Assembly (NCBI GenBank): GCA_045116915.1
Contig: JBGUMQ010000085.1
Location: forward strand, 1-30,044
DNA: 30,044 bases
Reading direction: 5' to 3'
Origin: UBA9732 sp045116915
GTDB taxonomy: Bacteria; Spirochaetota; Spirochaetia; Sphaerochaetales; Sphaerochaetaceae
The position numbers were made by a program, and so were the translations under genes. The notes under the pieces were generated by a model that saw nothing but the letters and a program-made list of their open reading frames with translations, was not told the origin of the DNA and did not search any database. This document shows positions 15,915-22,862 of the stretch, piece after piece; within the stretch, counting starts at the first letter, position 1, and each line of letters opens with the position of its first letter.

Positions 15915-17306
15915 TCAGAACAGGACGGCTGTCGCGATTTTCAGGTAGACAAGCAGAGACAGGGCATCGACTATGGTAGTGATGAACGGACTTGCCATCA
16001 CGGCCGGGTCGAAACCGAGCTTCTTGGCCACCAGAGGCAGCGTGCATCCGATGAGCTTTGCCATCACGACGGTGAGCGACATCGTCGCGCTCACGACCAG
16101 GGCCACCAGCGGGAACGAGTAATTGACTGCCTCCGCCATGTTGCCGAACAGAAGGCCGTCGACCAGCATCACCTTTCCGAAACAGACTGCACCGAGGGCC
16201 AGGCCGCACATGAGGGCCGTGGAGAACTCCTTCAGCAGGACCTTGCCCAGGTCCTTCACATCCAGCTCACCCAGCGATATGGCGCGGATGACCGTGACGG
16301 ACGACTGCGAGCCCGAGTTTCCGCCGGTGTCCATCAGCATCGGGATGAAGGCCGTGAGGATGACCAGCTGGGAGAGGGCGTTCTCGAAACTGGTGATGAT
16401 CAGGCCGGTGAACGTGGCGGAGATCATCAGCAGCATCAGCCAGGGGACGCGGTGCTTGAACAGCTCCCACGGGGAGGTCCTGAGGTAGGACTTCTCGTAA
16501 GGCGTCTGGGCGGACATGATCGTGATATCCTCCGTCGCCTCTTCCTCCATGACGTCCATGGCATCGTCGAATGTGATTATACCGACCATCCTGTTGTCGC
16601 GGTCCACGACGGGCAGGGCAAGGAAGTTGTACTTGGAAAGCTGCTTGGCCACTTCCTCCTGGTCGGTCTGGGTGCTCACCGTGATGACGTTGGTCGTCAT
16701 CAGGGTCTCGACCGTCACATCCTGGTCCTTGGCCAGCATCAGGTCCTTGGCCGAGACAAGACCCAGGATCCTGTTGAACCTGGACAGGACGTAGCATGTG
16801 TAGATCGTCTCCTTGTCCACGCCTGTTTCGCGGATCTTCTGGAAAGCCTGCCTGACCGTCATGTCGGCGGCGAGGGAGATGTACTCCGTGGTCATGATGG
16901 ATCCTGCCGAGTTCTCCGGGAACTGCAGGATCTCGTTGATCTCGCGCCTCCTGTCCGGGGTGACATGCATGAGGATCCTGCTCACAACGTTTGCGGGCAT
17001 CTCCTCGACGATATCCGCCGCATCATCGATGTACAGTTCGTCCAGGACCTGCTTGAGCTCGGTATCCGAGAAGCCCTTGATCAGGAGCTCCTGGTTGTCG
17101 GGGTCCATCTCGACGAACGTATCGGCCGCCAGTGCCTTGGGAAGCAGGCGGAACATGATGGGAAGCTGATCTTCCGGAAGCTCGTCGAAAATCATAGCGA
17201 TGTCCGACGGGTTCATGGTGATCAGTACATCCTTTACGGTCGAGTACTTCTTGTTCTCGACCAATACCTTCAATGTATCTTCTACACTTACGTTATGCTG
17301 TGCCAT
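15915..17306 (-). CDS. mgtE: Magnesium transporter MgtE
   Basis: This 463-residue MgtE carries the superhelical N domain (about residues 10-130), two CBS domains (about 135-255) that sense cytosolic Mg2+, a plug helix, and a five-helix membrane pore with the ion-site motif PMLMDTGGNSGSQSS. Acidic residues for Mg2+ binding are abundant between the N and CBS domains (EEATED). The start has a GGGAG ribosome binding site nine bases upstream. It is unusual in being preceded by a leader ORF with an Asp-Pro-rich stretch and by RNA segments able to pair with its ribosome binding site, implying Mg2+-dependent control of its own synthesis. Confidence 0.95.
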   Translation of the reverse strand: MAQHNVSVEDTLKVLVENKKYSTVKDVLITMNPSDIAMIFDELPEDQLPIMFRLLPKALAADTFVEMDPDNQELLIKGFSDTELKQVLDELYIDDAADIVEEMPANVVSRILMHVTPDRRREINEILQFPENSAGSIMTTEYISLAADMTVRQAFQKIRETGVDKETIYTCYVLSRFNRILGLVSAKDLMLAKDQDVTVETLMTTNVITVSTQTDQEEVAKQLSKYNFLALPVVDRDNRMVGIITFDDAMDVMEEEATEDITIMSAQTPYEKSYLRTSPWELFKHRVPWLMLLMISATFTGLIITSFENALSQLVILTAFIPMLMDTGGNSGSQSSVTVIRAISLGELDVKDLGKVLLKEFSTALMCGLALGAVCFGKVMLVDGLLFGNMAEAVNYSFPLVALVVSATMSLTVVMAKLIGCTLPLVAKKLGFDPAVMASPFITTIVDALSLLVYLKIATAVLF

Positions 17307-17314
17307 GACAAAAT

Positions 17315-17426
17315 TCTCCCTGACTCAGTGAGTTGGACGAGTATCATTGCAGATTCAGGCTGTGCGGAATTGAAATCAGCGTAAGAAAACGGAGGACTTC
17401 GAATCAGGCACAGGGTCAGGATCTGC
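17315..17426 (-). promoter_or_regulatory. Candidate switching RNA structure in the mgtE leader
   Basis: On the mgtE mRNA, GCAGAT (17426-17421) can pair with ATCTGC (17354-17349) and CTGTGC (17413-17408) with GCACAG (17365-17360), forming a two-part stem whose 5' arm is made of leader-ORF codons. CCTGAC (17420-17415), within the Asp-Pro codons, is complementary to GTCAGG (17324-17319) at the mgtE ribosome binding site. CCTGA (17359-17355) is complementary to the same site. The pairings compete, so ribosome position on the leader ORF could decide access to mgtE. No folding energy was computed. Confidence 0.5.
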
Positions 17427-17453
17427 GAACAATCTACTACTGCCAGCTTCCAT
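17376..17453 (-). CDS. Putative mgtE leader peptide (mgtL-like), 25 codons
   Basis: A 25-codon ORF lies 69 bases upstream of mgtE on the same mRNA. It has an excellent ribosome binding site (AGGAGG at 17461-17466, seven bases from ATG). The peptide begins MEAGSSRLF, carries DPDPVPD at residues 11-17 and ends SSVFLR. In enterobacteria the mgtL leader peptide, which contains EPDPTP, destabilises ribosomes when Mg2+ is low and thereby controls the Mg2+ transporter mgtA. The sequence here is not an obvious homologue but has the same kind of acidic-proline stretch, position and gene context. Function is inferred. Confidence 0.6.
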   Translation of the reverse strand: MEAGSSRLFADPDPVPDSKSSVFLR

Positions 17454-17502
17454 CGGTGGTCCTCCTATGAATATATTGCGGGCGCGCGTGCGTCCAAGGC
17501 AG

Positions 17503-17531
17503 ATTTTAACAGGTTGATGGGATGCATGCAA
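17503..17531 (-). promoter_or_regulatory. Promoter of the mgtE leader and mgtE
   Basis: On the minus strand TTGCAT (17526-17531) and TAAAAT (17503-17508) are separated by 17 bases, and TGT before the -10 makes it an extended -10. Transcription would start near 17496, giving a leader of about 190 bases that includes the small ORF and its ribosome binding site. A second, poorer candidate (TTGGAC-N16-TATATT, 17470-17497) would start inside that ribosome binding site. Confidence 0.65.
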
Positions 17532-17560
17532 CATAATTGGAATCATTTTTCAACGGGGTG

Positions 17561-17590
17561 TTGACTTGATGCGTGCCTTTGTGGTAACAT
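17561..17590 (+). promoter_or_regulatory. cysK promoter
   Basis: TTGACT (17561-17566) and TAACAT (17585-17590) are separated by 18 bases, with a start site expected near 17597 and a 5' leader of about 70 bases. It diverges from the mgtE promoter; the two -35 boxes are 29 bases apart. Confidence 0.6.
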
Positions 17591-17599
17591 AAAGCCAAG

Positions 17600-17615
17600 T
17601 AAACCGGTAGGTTTA
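17600..17615 (+). promoter_or_regulatory. Candidate operator in the cysK promoter
   Basis: TAAACC-GGTA-GGTTTA is a perfect 6-4-6 palindrome just downstream of the predicted cysK transcription start, a typical repressor position. An Rrf2-family regulator is encoded about 2 kb away and is the leading candidate to bind it. Confidence 0.5.
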
Positions 17616-17668
17616 ATAGAAATTAAAACGCGAAATGGCTGGAGCGGAATCCGGCCGGGGAGGAAAAT

Positions 17669-18601
17669 ATGGCAAGGATCTTTGAGGACATCACACAGCT
17701 GGTAGGCGGAACACCGCTCGTGAAGGTGAACAACTATTCCAAGGCACACGACCTTGAGGCGACCATCCTGGTCAAGCTGGAGTACCTGAATCCGGCCGGA
17801 AGCGTCAAGGACAGGATCGCCAAGGCGATGATCGAGGACGCGGAGAAGAAGGGCCTGCTGAAGAGCGGTTCGGTCATCATCGAACCCACCAGCGGCAACA
17901 CCGGAATCGGACTTGCGGCCATCGCGACAGCCCGCGGATACAGGGCCATCCTCACCATGCCGGAAACCATGAGCGTTGAGAGACGCAACCTTTTGAAGGC
18001 CTATGGGGCCGAGATAGTGCTCACAGAAGGGGCCAAGGGCATGAAAGGGGCCATCGCCAAGGCAGAGGAGCTTGCAAAGGAGATCCCGAACAGCTTCATA
18101 CCCGGGCAGTTCGTAAACCCCGCCAACCCGGCCGCACACAGGGCAACGACAGGCCCCGAAATCTGGAAGGATACCGACGGCAAGGTCGATATCTTCGTTG
18201 CCGGCGTAGGTACCGGCGGAACGATCACGGGAACAGGCGAGTACCTGAAATCCCAGAACCCCGCCGTCAAGGTTGTGGCTGTCGAGCCGGAGAGTTCACC
18301 CGTCCTGTCCAAGGGCACGGCCGGTCCGCATAAGATCCAGGGCATCGGCGCAGGATTCGTCCCCGACACGCTCAACACATCGGTCTACGACGAGATCTTC
18401 CCCGTCTCCAATGACGATGCCTTCGCTACAGGCAAGGAAATCGCCAGGAAGGATGGCATACTTGTGGGAATCTCCTCGGGTGCGGCCCTCTATGCAGCCA
18501 CGCAGATCGCCAGGCGTCCCGAGAACAAGGGCAAGACAATCGTCGTCCTTCTTCCCGACACCGGCGACCGCTATCTCTCGACCCCGCTCTTCGCCGACTG
18601 A
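17669..18601 (+). CDS. cysK: Cysteine synthase A (O-acetylserine sulfhydrylase)
   Basis: This 310-residue PLP enzyme makes cysteine from O-acetylserine and sulfide. Lys47 in NPAGSVKDR forms the Schiff base, TSGNTG (74-79) binds the substrate carboxylate, GVGTGGT binds the PLP phosphate, and SSGAAL lies near the C-terminus. An AGGAAA-type ribosome binding site within GGGGAGGAAAAT precedes the ATG. The length is normal. In Bacillus subtilis CysK also acts as co-repressor with the Rrf2-family protein CymR; the nearby Rrf2 gene makes a similar partnership conceivable. Confidence 0.96.
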   Translation: MARIFEDITQLVGGTPLVKVNNYSKAHDLEATILVKLEYLNPAGSVKDRIAKAMIEDAEKKGLLKSGSVIIEPTSGNTGIGLAAIATARGYRAILTMPETMSVERRNLLKAYGAEIVLTEGAKGMKGAIAKAEELAKEIPNSFIPGQFVNPANPAAHRATTGPEIWKDTDGKVDIFVAGVGTGGTITGTGEYLKSQNPAVKVVAVEPESSPVLSKGTAGPHKIQGIGAGFVPDTLNTSVYDEIFPVSNDDAFATGKEIARKDGILVGISSGAALYAATQIARRPENKGKTIVVLLPDTGDRYLSTPLFAD

Positions 18602-18658
18602 GGGTACACCTGAACCTGACGGCAGCAAGCCATTGCCGTTCTCCATATTCATAGCATT

Positions 18659-18696
18659 GCCACTTCGGACTTTCCGGCCCGGAGTGGCTTTCTTTT
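18659..18696 (+). terminator. cysK terminator
   Basis: A 10-bp stem with one wobble pair (GCCACTTCGG / CCGGAGTGGC) encloses a 10-base loop and is followed by TTTCTTTT. The RAYT element begins within three bases of its end. Confidence 0.85.
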
Positions 18697-18702
18697 ATGT
18701 TT

Positions 18703-18774
18703 GAGCCATTGGAGTCATTAGAGACATTTGAGTCATTGGAGCCATTGGAGCTATTGGAGTCATTGGAGCCAAAC
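18703..18774 (+). repeat. Left array of 9-bp repeats (GAGNCATTG)
   Basis: Eight consecutive units of consensus GAGCCATTG or GAGTCATTG are seen, the eighth degenerating to GAGCCAAAC. Variant units GAGTCATTA and GAGACATTT (second and third) act as markers that reappear in the same order in the right array. Confidence 0.95.
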
Positions 18775-18869
18775 GTTGAAAGACACATAAAAAAACTGGA
18801 GAAATTCACGAAAAACCGCGATATTTCGGACACTTTTCACGTATAGGAGGGTAGAACAGGGAGGACCGT

Positions 18870-19583
18870 ATGATGAACGGACCCACTATAGGAGATCTGT
18901 TGAGAAAACAGGAAGAGAATGCCAACGGCAACATCGGGACTGCGCTGAGGGGAAACATCGACAAGGCAGGTTTCTGCTACCATGTGATAACGCAGTCATG
19001 GGACAAGAAGACGATTTTCAACAGGGAAGTCGCCTCTTACCGGCAGAACCTTCTTTGCCGGCTGTGCACCGACAGGGGAATCGTTATTCTGTTCTCCGTG
19101 ACGATGCCCAACCACACCCACGAGGTCTTCCTTACTCCAAGCTGGCAGGTTCTTTCCGCGATGGTCACAACACTCAACGGCAACGTCTCGAAATACATCC
19201 GTATGCATGACAAGGACGGCCGCCTGAAGAGCAGGCGCAGGATATTCGATTATTGCCCGAAATATGTAATCGTCAAGGATATTGCCTACCTGCTGTACCT
19301 CGGGAAATACATCTACGACAACCCCGCATACCTCAAGGCCGAAGGCAGGGCCGTCCCGGATTCCTGCTACTGGATGTTCGAGAAAGGGCATTTCGTAGTG
19401 CCATATGACGAAAAGATTTACCCTCAGTTGTTCGGGCTTACGTACATGCAGATCCTCAACCTTTACACCACAAACACAAAGACCGAGGTCCTTGAGTATG
19501 CCAAACGCCTTTATGCCGGCTGGTCTGCCGAAGACAATGCGAGGCTCTTTCTCCGCGATGCCACCCCATCTGTCAACGTTTGA
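18870..19583 (+). CDS. REP-associated tyrosine transposase (RAYT, Y1/HUH type)
   Basis: This 237-residue protein has the single-strand DNA transposase signature: an HUH motif at His82-Thr-His84 in VTMPNHTHEVF, and a downstream RRRIFDYCPKYVIVKD segment holding the candidate catalytic tyrosine (Tyr128 or Tyr132) before YIYDNPAYL, the RAYT YI..NP box. Family members cleave and join single-stranded DNA at small repeats and are thought to disperse REP sequences rather than move as ordinary insertion sequences. A GGGAGG ribosome binding site lies five bases before ATG; a second ATG follows at once. It is the only gene in the element. The frame is intact, so activity is possible. Confidence 0.88.
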   Translation: MMNGPTIGDLLRKQEENANGNIGTALRGNIDKAGFCYHVITQSWDKKTIFNREVASYRQNLLCRLCTDRGIVILFSVTMPNHTHEVFLTPSWQVLSAMVTTLNGNVSKYIRMHDKDGRLKSRRRIFDYCPKYVIVKDIAYLLYLGKYIYDNPAYLKAEGRAVPDSCYWMFEKGHFVVPYDEKIYPQLFGLTYMQILNLYTTNTKTEVLEYAKRLYAGWSAEDNARLFLRDATPSVNV

Positions 19584-19667
19584 CTCCAATGGCTCCAATG
19601 GCTCCAATGACTCCAATGGCTCCAATGGCTCCAATGACTCAAATGTCTCTAATGACTCCAATGGCTC
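19582..19667 (-). repeat. Right array of 9-bp repeats (CAATGNCTC)
   Basis: Nine full 9-base units plus a partial unit run in the opposite orientation to the left array. Read on the minus strand the outermost five units repeat the left array in the same order; the inner part holds two more GAGCCATTG/GAGTCATTG units than the left. Confidence 0.95.
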
Positions 19668-19682
19668 AAACAGAAACGCAAC

Positions 19683-20111
19683 TCAGATACTGTAATCGTA
19701 GCTTTCCATGCGGCGGTCGAGGATGTCCTGGAGGGTAATGCCTTCAAGATAGTCGTTCACCACCGAATAGAGACCTTGCCAGAGGGGGAGGAGCTGGAAA
19801 TCCGCTGCGGCTGCCGCTTCTGCCGGGTCCTCGAGGTTGGGAACAGGGGCAAGGCTGCCTTCCGACAGCTTCAGAATCTCCGCAACCGTGTATTTGTCCG
19901 GCGTCCGGGCAAGCATATAGCCTCCCTGGGCTCCTCTGACCGTCCTGAGGAAATCAGGTCTGTTCAGCAGGGCCACTATCTGCTCAAGGTACTTCTTTGA
20001 GATGCTCTGGCGTGATGCTATGTCCTTCAGGGCTACAGGTCCTTCCTTGTAGTGCTGGGCGAGGTCGAGCATGACGCAAAGTGCATAGCGGCCTTTGGTC
20101 GAGATCTTCAT
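19683..20111 (-). CDS. Rrf2-family transcriptional regulator
   Basis: This 142-residue protein begins MKISTKGRYALCVMLDLA, the canonical Rrf2 winged-helix start. It continues with SISKKYLEQIVALLNRPDFLRTVRGAQGGYMLAR, which holds the recognition helix and wing, and ends in a dimerisation helix. The three C-terminal cysteines of Fe-S members such as IscR and NsrR are absent; the only Cys is at residue 12. It therefore resembles the cluster-free CymR/cysteine-metabolism branch more than an Fe-S sensor. Its ATG overlaps the stop of the upstream gene by four bases (ATGA). Control of cysK is inferred from proximity and from the palindrome at 17600. Confidence 0.9.
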   Translation of the reverse strand: MKISTKGRYALCVMLDLAQHYKEGPVALKDIASRQSISKKYLEQIVALLNRPDFLRTVRGAQGGYMLARTPDKYTVAEILKLSEGSLAPVPNLEDPAEAAAAADFQLLPLWQGLYSVVNDYLEGITLQDILDRRMESYDYSI

Positions 20112-20671
20112 ACGGTGCTCTCCAGGATCTGACGCAATGCCTCCTTGGTGTTCTCGAGGGCATCGCCATACTGGGCATCCATCTTCTTGAGGTTCTGGCT
20201 GATGATCTGCGAGTACTGCGAGGAGTTGACACCCTCCGGGTTGCTCTCCATGGCCTGCTGGATCTGCGCCTTCATGCGGTCCACGAAGGCGGTCTTGGCA
20301 TCCAGATACTGCTTGAGGAAATCGCCGATCTGCCTCATGAGGCCGTCCGCCTGCATGTCGCCGCCGGTCACCAGTCCCACAAGGTCGCATGTGCGGGAGA
20401 ACCGCATCTGGTACAGGTCGTCGGAAGGCAGGCCGATGTTGGACATTATGGTCCCGACCATGCCGCTTCTGACCACGGTCCTGTCCTCCGGGCTGTACGA
20501 GGCGTACTTGGCCGCGACCACGTCCAGCTTCTGGTCAGTGTTGTTCAGATAGCCGCCTGCAAGCGCCATGCCCTCTTTCGAAAGCGTGTCGTTGCGGTAT
20601 TTCGCCTCGTCGATCTGGATGTCCTGTGTCTTCTCAAGTGCGATCTCCCATGCGGATCTGATGCGTGCCAT
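20108..20671 (-). CDS. Conserved helical hypothetical protein (possibly DUF6657)
   Basis: This 187-residue protein is strongly helical and charged (MARIRSAWEIALEKTQDI, then IGDFLKQYLDAKTAFVDRMKAQIQQAME), with no signal peptide or membrane helix and no catalytic motif I can name. I believe it belongs to a spirochaete-restricted family (possibly DUF6657) but cannot verify this. The ATG at 20671 is chosen because an AGGAGA ribosome binding site lies six bases upstream; the longer frame to 20737 runs over the divergent promoter. It overlaps the rrf2 start by four bases, so the two form a translationally coupled operon. Confidence 0.75.
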   Translation of the reverse strand: MARIRSAWEIALEKTQDIQIDEAKYRNDTLSKEGMALAGGYLNNTDQKLDVVAAKYASYSPEDRTVVRSGMVGTIMSNIGLPSDDLYQMRFSRTCDLVGLVTGGDMQADGLMRQIGDFLKQYLDAKTAFVDRMKAQIQQAMESNPEGVNSSQYSQIISQNLKKMDAQYGDALENTKEALRQILESTV

Positions 20672-20695
20672 ATGTTTCTCCTGCCTGAAAGATAA

Positions 20696-20701
20696 TATAA
20701 T
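20696..20701 (+). promoter_or_regulatory. -10 box of the AlaX-type gene
   Basis: A perfect TATAAT ends eight bases before the ATG at 20710, and the intervening AAGACCAT has no ribosome binding site, so the transcript probably starts at or next to the ATG. Confidence 0.5.
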
Positions 20702-20709
20702 AAGACCAT

Positions 20710-21897
20710 ATGGACAAGGTTTACTACGAAAACACATATCTCAGGGAACTGGACTGCACGGTAGTGCAGGTCAGGCGCACCGACAAGGCAACGGAGGTCA
20801 TCACCGACCGGACAATCTTCTATCCCGAAGGCGGAGGCCAGCCCGGAGACAGAGGTTGGTTGGGGCAGTTCGTTGTCCTTGATACAAGAAAGGGCGAGCA
20901 GGGCAACTCCGTACTGGTTCTTGCAAAAGACTGCCCTGTGGAAGAAGGCGCCTGTCTCCGGCAGGTCCTGGACTGGGAACACAGATACAAGTTCATGGTC
21001 ATTCACACGGCACAGCACATGCTCTCCGGTCTTCTGTTCACCCTGTACGGCATAGGCACCGTCTCTGTCCACCAGGGCGATGAATACCTGACCATCGAGA
21101 CTGACAGGGAATCGATTGACCAGAGCATAATCGATGGCCTGATTCTTGCAGCAAACGATGAAATCCGCGCCAACCACCCCATAGAGTACCACGAGATGAG
21201 CCATGCCGATGCCGAGGCGCTCGGCCTCAGACGCAGCATAAAGGTGGAGGGCGATGTCCGCATAGTCGAGATAAAGGATGTCGACAGGATTGCCTGCGGC
21301 GGCCTCCATGTGGCGCGAACCGGCGAGATCGGCATCATCTGCGCCCTGGGTCACGAGCAGATCCGCGGACATGTAAGACTGTATTTCCTCTGCGGCCGCC
21401 AGGCGCAGGACAGCCTGCTTTTTGCCGGCAGAACCGTGCAGAACCTCTGCCGTACATTCAGCTGCAAACCCGAAGAACTGGAAGGCAAGGTTTCCGATAC
21501 TCTTGCAGCTCTGGCAAGTGCCAGGACCGCTGCATCAAATGCATCCCGAAAGCTTGCACTGGCGGAAGTCAGAAGCTGCACGGATACCGACGGGGTGTGC
21601 ATCATGGACAGCGCTCCCGATGCAGATCTGCAGGACTACGCCCAGGCCGTCCTCCAGACCGAAGATCTTGCAATGCTCGTCACCAGTACGGCGGCAGGTC
21701 GCACCAGATGGTTGATAGCCCTGAAGGGAAAGTTCGGAGAGTTGGATTTCAATGTCCTGATCCGGCCTGTTCTTTCTGAAATCAATGCCAAAGGCGGCGG
21801 AAAAACCCCCGTTTTCCAGGGCGTCGCCGCATGCGACGACAAAGAGAAACTGAAAGCCTTCAAAGAGAAATTCAGATCACTTGTTCTGGGCAAGTAG
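20710..21897 (+). CDS. Alanyl-tRNA editing protein, AlaX-L type
   Basis: This 395-residue protein is a free-standing relative of the AlaRS editing domain, which hydrolyses Ser-tRNA(Ala) or Gly-tRNA(Ala). It opens with the FYPEGGGQPGDRG motif. Zinc ligands are His99 and His103 (HTAQHML), Cys196 and His200 (CGGLH). The long C-terminal part resembles the DHHA1 domain and ends with GGGKTPVFQG, as in the long AlaX form. No ribosome binding site is seen. It converges on pdhB with a five-base gap and is divergent from the DUF-rrf2 operon. Confidence 0.9.
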   Translation: MDKVYYENTYLRELDCTVVQVRRTDKATEVITDRTIFYPEGGGQPGDRGWLGQFVVLDTRKGEQGNSVLVLAKDCPVEEGACLRQVLDWEHRYKFMVIHTAQHMLSGLLFTLYGIGTVSVHQGDEYLTIETDRESIDQSIIDGLILAANDEIRANHPIEYHEMSHADAEALGLRRSIKVEGDVRIVEIKDVDRIACGGLHVARTGEIGIICALGHEQIRGHVRLYFLCGRQAQDSLLFAGRTVQNLCRTFSCKPEELEGKVSDTLAALASARTAASNASRKLALAEVRSCTDTDGVCIMDSAPDADLQDYAQAVLQTEDLAMLVTSTAAGRTRWLIALKGKFGELDFNVLIRPVLSEINAKGGGKTPVFQGVAACDDKEKLKAFKEKFRSLVLGK

Positions 21898-21902
21898 AAA
21901 AA

Positions 21903-22862
21903 TCAGAACAGTTTTCCGATCTCCACTGCGATATCCTCGGCCTGCGGGATGGTCAGTCTCTCAAGGTCCTTGGAGAACGGGATGGGCGTGTCCTTCCCGC
22001 TGAACTGCAGGACCTGGCACTTGAGGGAGGTGAACGTCTCCCTGTCCTGGCAGATCGCCGCACAGACCTGCGCCTCTATGCCTCCGATGCCGTTGGGATC
22101 CTGGATCAGCACGGCACGGCCTGTCTTCCTGACCTGCGCGAAGACCGTCTCCTTGTCCAGCGGATTGAGTGTCCTGAGGTCGACGACAGTGGCGTTGATC
22201 CCGCTCTCATGCAGCAGCTCCGCCGCCCTGAGCGCCGTCTCCACGGCATGCGAGTAGGCTATGATGGTCACATCCGGACCGTCCCCGATTACCCTGGCCT
22301 TGCCGATCGGAACCGGTTCGGACGAAATCTCGCCGTCGACGGGGTAGAGGAGCTTGTGCTCGAAGAACAGCACCGGGTTGTTGTCCCTTATCGATGCCCT
22401 GAGCAGATGGTATGCGTCCGAAGGATTGGACGGAGCCACGATCTTCAGGCCGGTTCCGTTCAGGAAAAGGGCCTCCGGGCTCTGCGTATGCTGCGCGCCG
22501 TGGCCCGTACCGCTTCCCTCGGGAAGTCTGACGGTGATGGGGCAGCAGAACTGGCCGCCGCTCATGAAGTGCGTCTTGGCCGCATGGTTGACTATGGGGT
22601 CGAAGATCAGCGTGTAGAAGTCGGCGTACATTATCTCGACGATCGGCCTCAGACCCATCATCGCGGCGCCGACCGCCATTCCGGTGAAGCCTTCCTCCGA
22701 TACCGGGGTGTCGATCACCTGGTCGGGGTGTTCCTTCCACAGGCCCTCGGTGACCTTGAAACAACCGCCGTAGACTCCGACATCCTCACCGAAGAGGACG
22801 ACGTTCCTGTCCATCGCCATCTCGTCCGAAATGGCTTTCCTGATAGCCTCGCGGAATGTCAT
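21903..22862 (-). CDS. pdhB: 2-oxoacid (pyruvate) dehydrogenase E1 beta subunit
   Basis: This 319-residue subunit has the transketolase pyrimidine-binding domain (MTFREAIRKAISDEM, LFGEDVGVYGGCFKVTEGL) with the TPP-activating Glu in the PVSEEGFTGMAVGAAM region, then the C-terminal transketolase domain (DVTIIAYSHAVETALRAAELL, DLRTLNPLD). It pairs with E1 alpha to decarboxylate pyruvate or a related 2-oxoacid and pass the acyl group to a lipoylated E2. Its ATG overlaps the pdhA stop by four bases. No E2 or E3 gene lies in the window, so the substrate (pyruvate, acetoin or branched-chain 2-oxoacid) is not certain. Confidence 0.9.
   Translation of the reverse strand: MTFREAIRKAISDEMAMDRNVVLFGEDVGVYGGCFKVTEGLWKEHPDQVIDTPVSEEGFTGMAVGAAMMGLRPIVEIMYADFYTLIFDPIVNHAAKTHFMSGGQFCCPITVRLPEGSGTGHGAQHTQSPEALFLNGTGLKIVAPSNPSDAYHLLRASIRDNNPVLFFEHKLLYPVDGEISSEPVPIGKARVIGDGPDVTIIAYSHAVETALRAAELLHESGINATVVDLRTLNPLDKETVFAQVRKTGRAVLIQDPNGIGGIEAQVCAAICQDRETFTSLKCQVLQFSGKDTPIPFSKDLERLTIPQAEDIAVEIGKLF

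Larger units (their letters stand above)
18699..19671. mobile_element. RAYT element bounded by inverted 9-bp repeat arrays
   Basis: A transposase gene is enclosed by inverted arrays. The outer 50 bases of the left end and the reverse complement of the right end are identical, starting with GTTTGAGCCATTGGAG. The inner edges share AACGTTGA. The two arrays differ in unit number. The element sits between the cysK terminator and the rrf2 stop codon, separating two convergent transcription units without breaking either. No target duplication can be identified with confidence. Confidence 0.75.

Noticed and set aside
17307..17502. M-box (ykoK) magnesium riboswitch upstream of mgtE
   Set aside because: I could not find the conserved M-box core; the leader is better explained by the small ORF and the complementary segments. 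A covariance search would decide.
17635..17685. Short ORF overlapping the cysK start (ATG at 17635)
   Set aside because: It has no ribosome binding site, no informative residues, and ends inside cysK; it looks like chance.
18697..18846. A 49-codon ORF reading through the left 9-bp array (Leu-Glu-Pro/Ser repeats) into the RAYT leader
   Set aside because: It starts in the T-tract of the cysK terminator with no ribosome binding site, and its repetitive sequence is simply the translated array.
18996..19661. Long minus-strand ORF across the RAYT gene
   Set aside because: It is the antisense shadow of the transposase and begins in the right repeat array; there is no ribosome binding site or family match.
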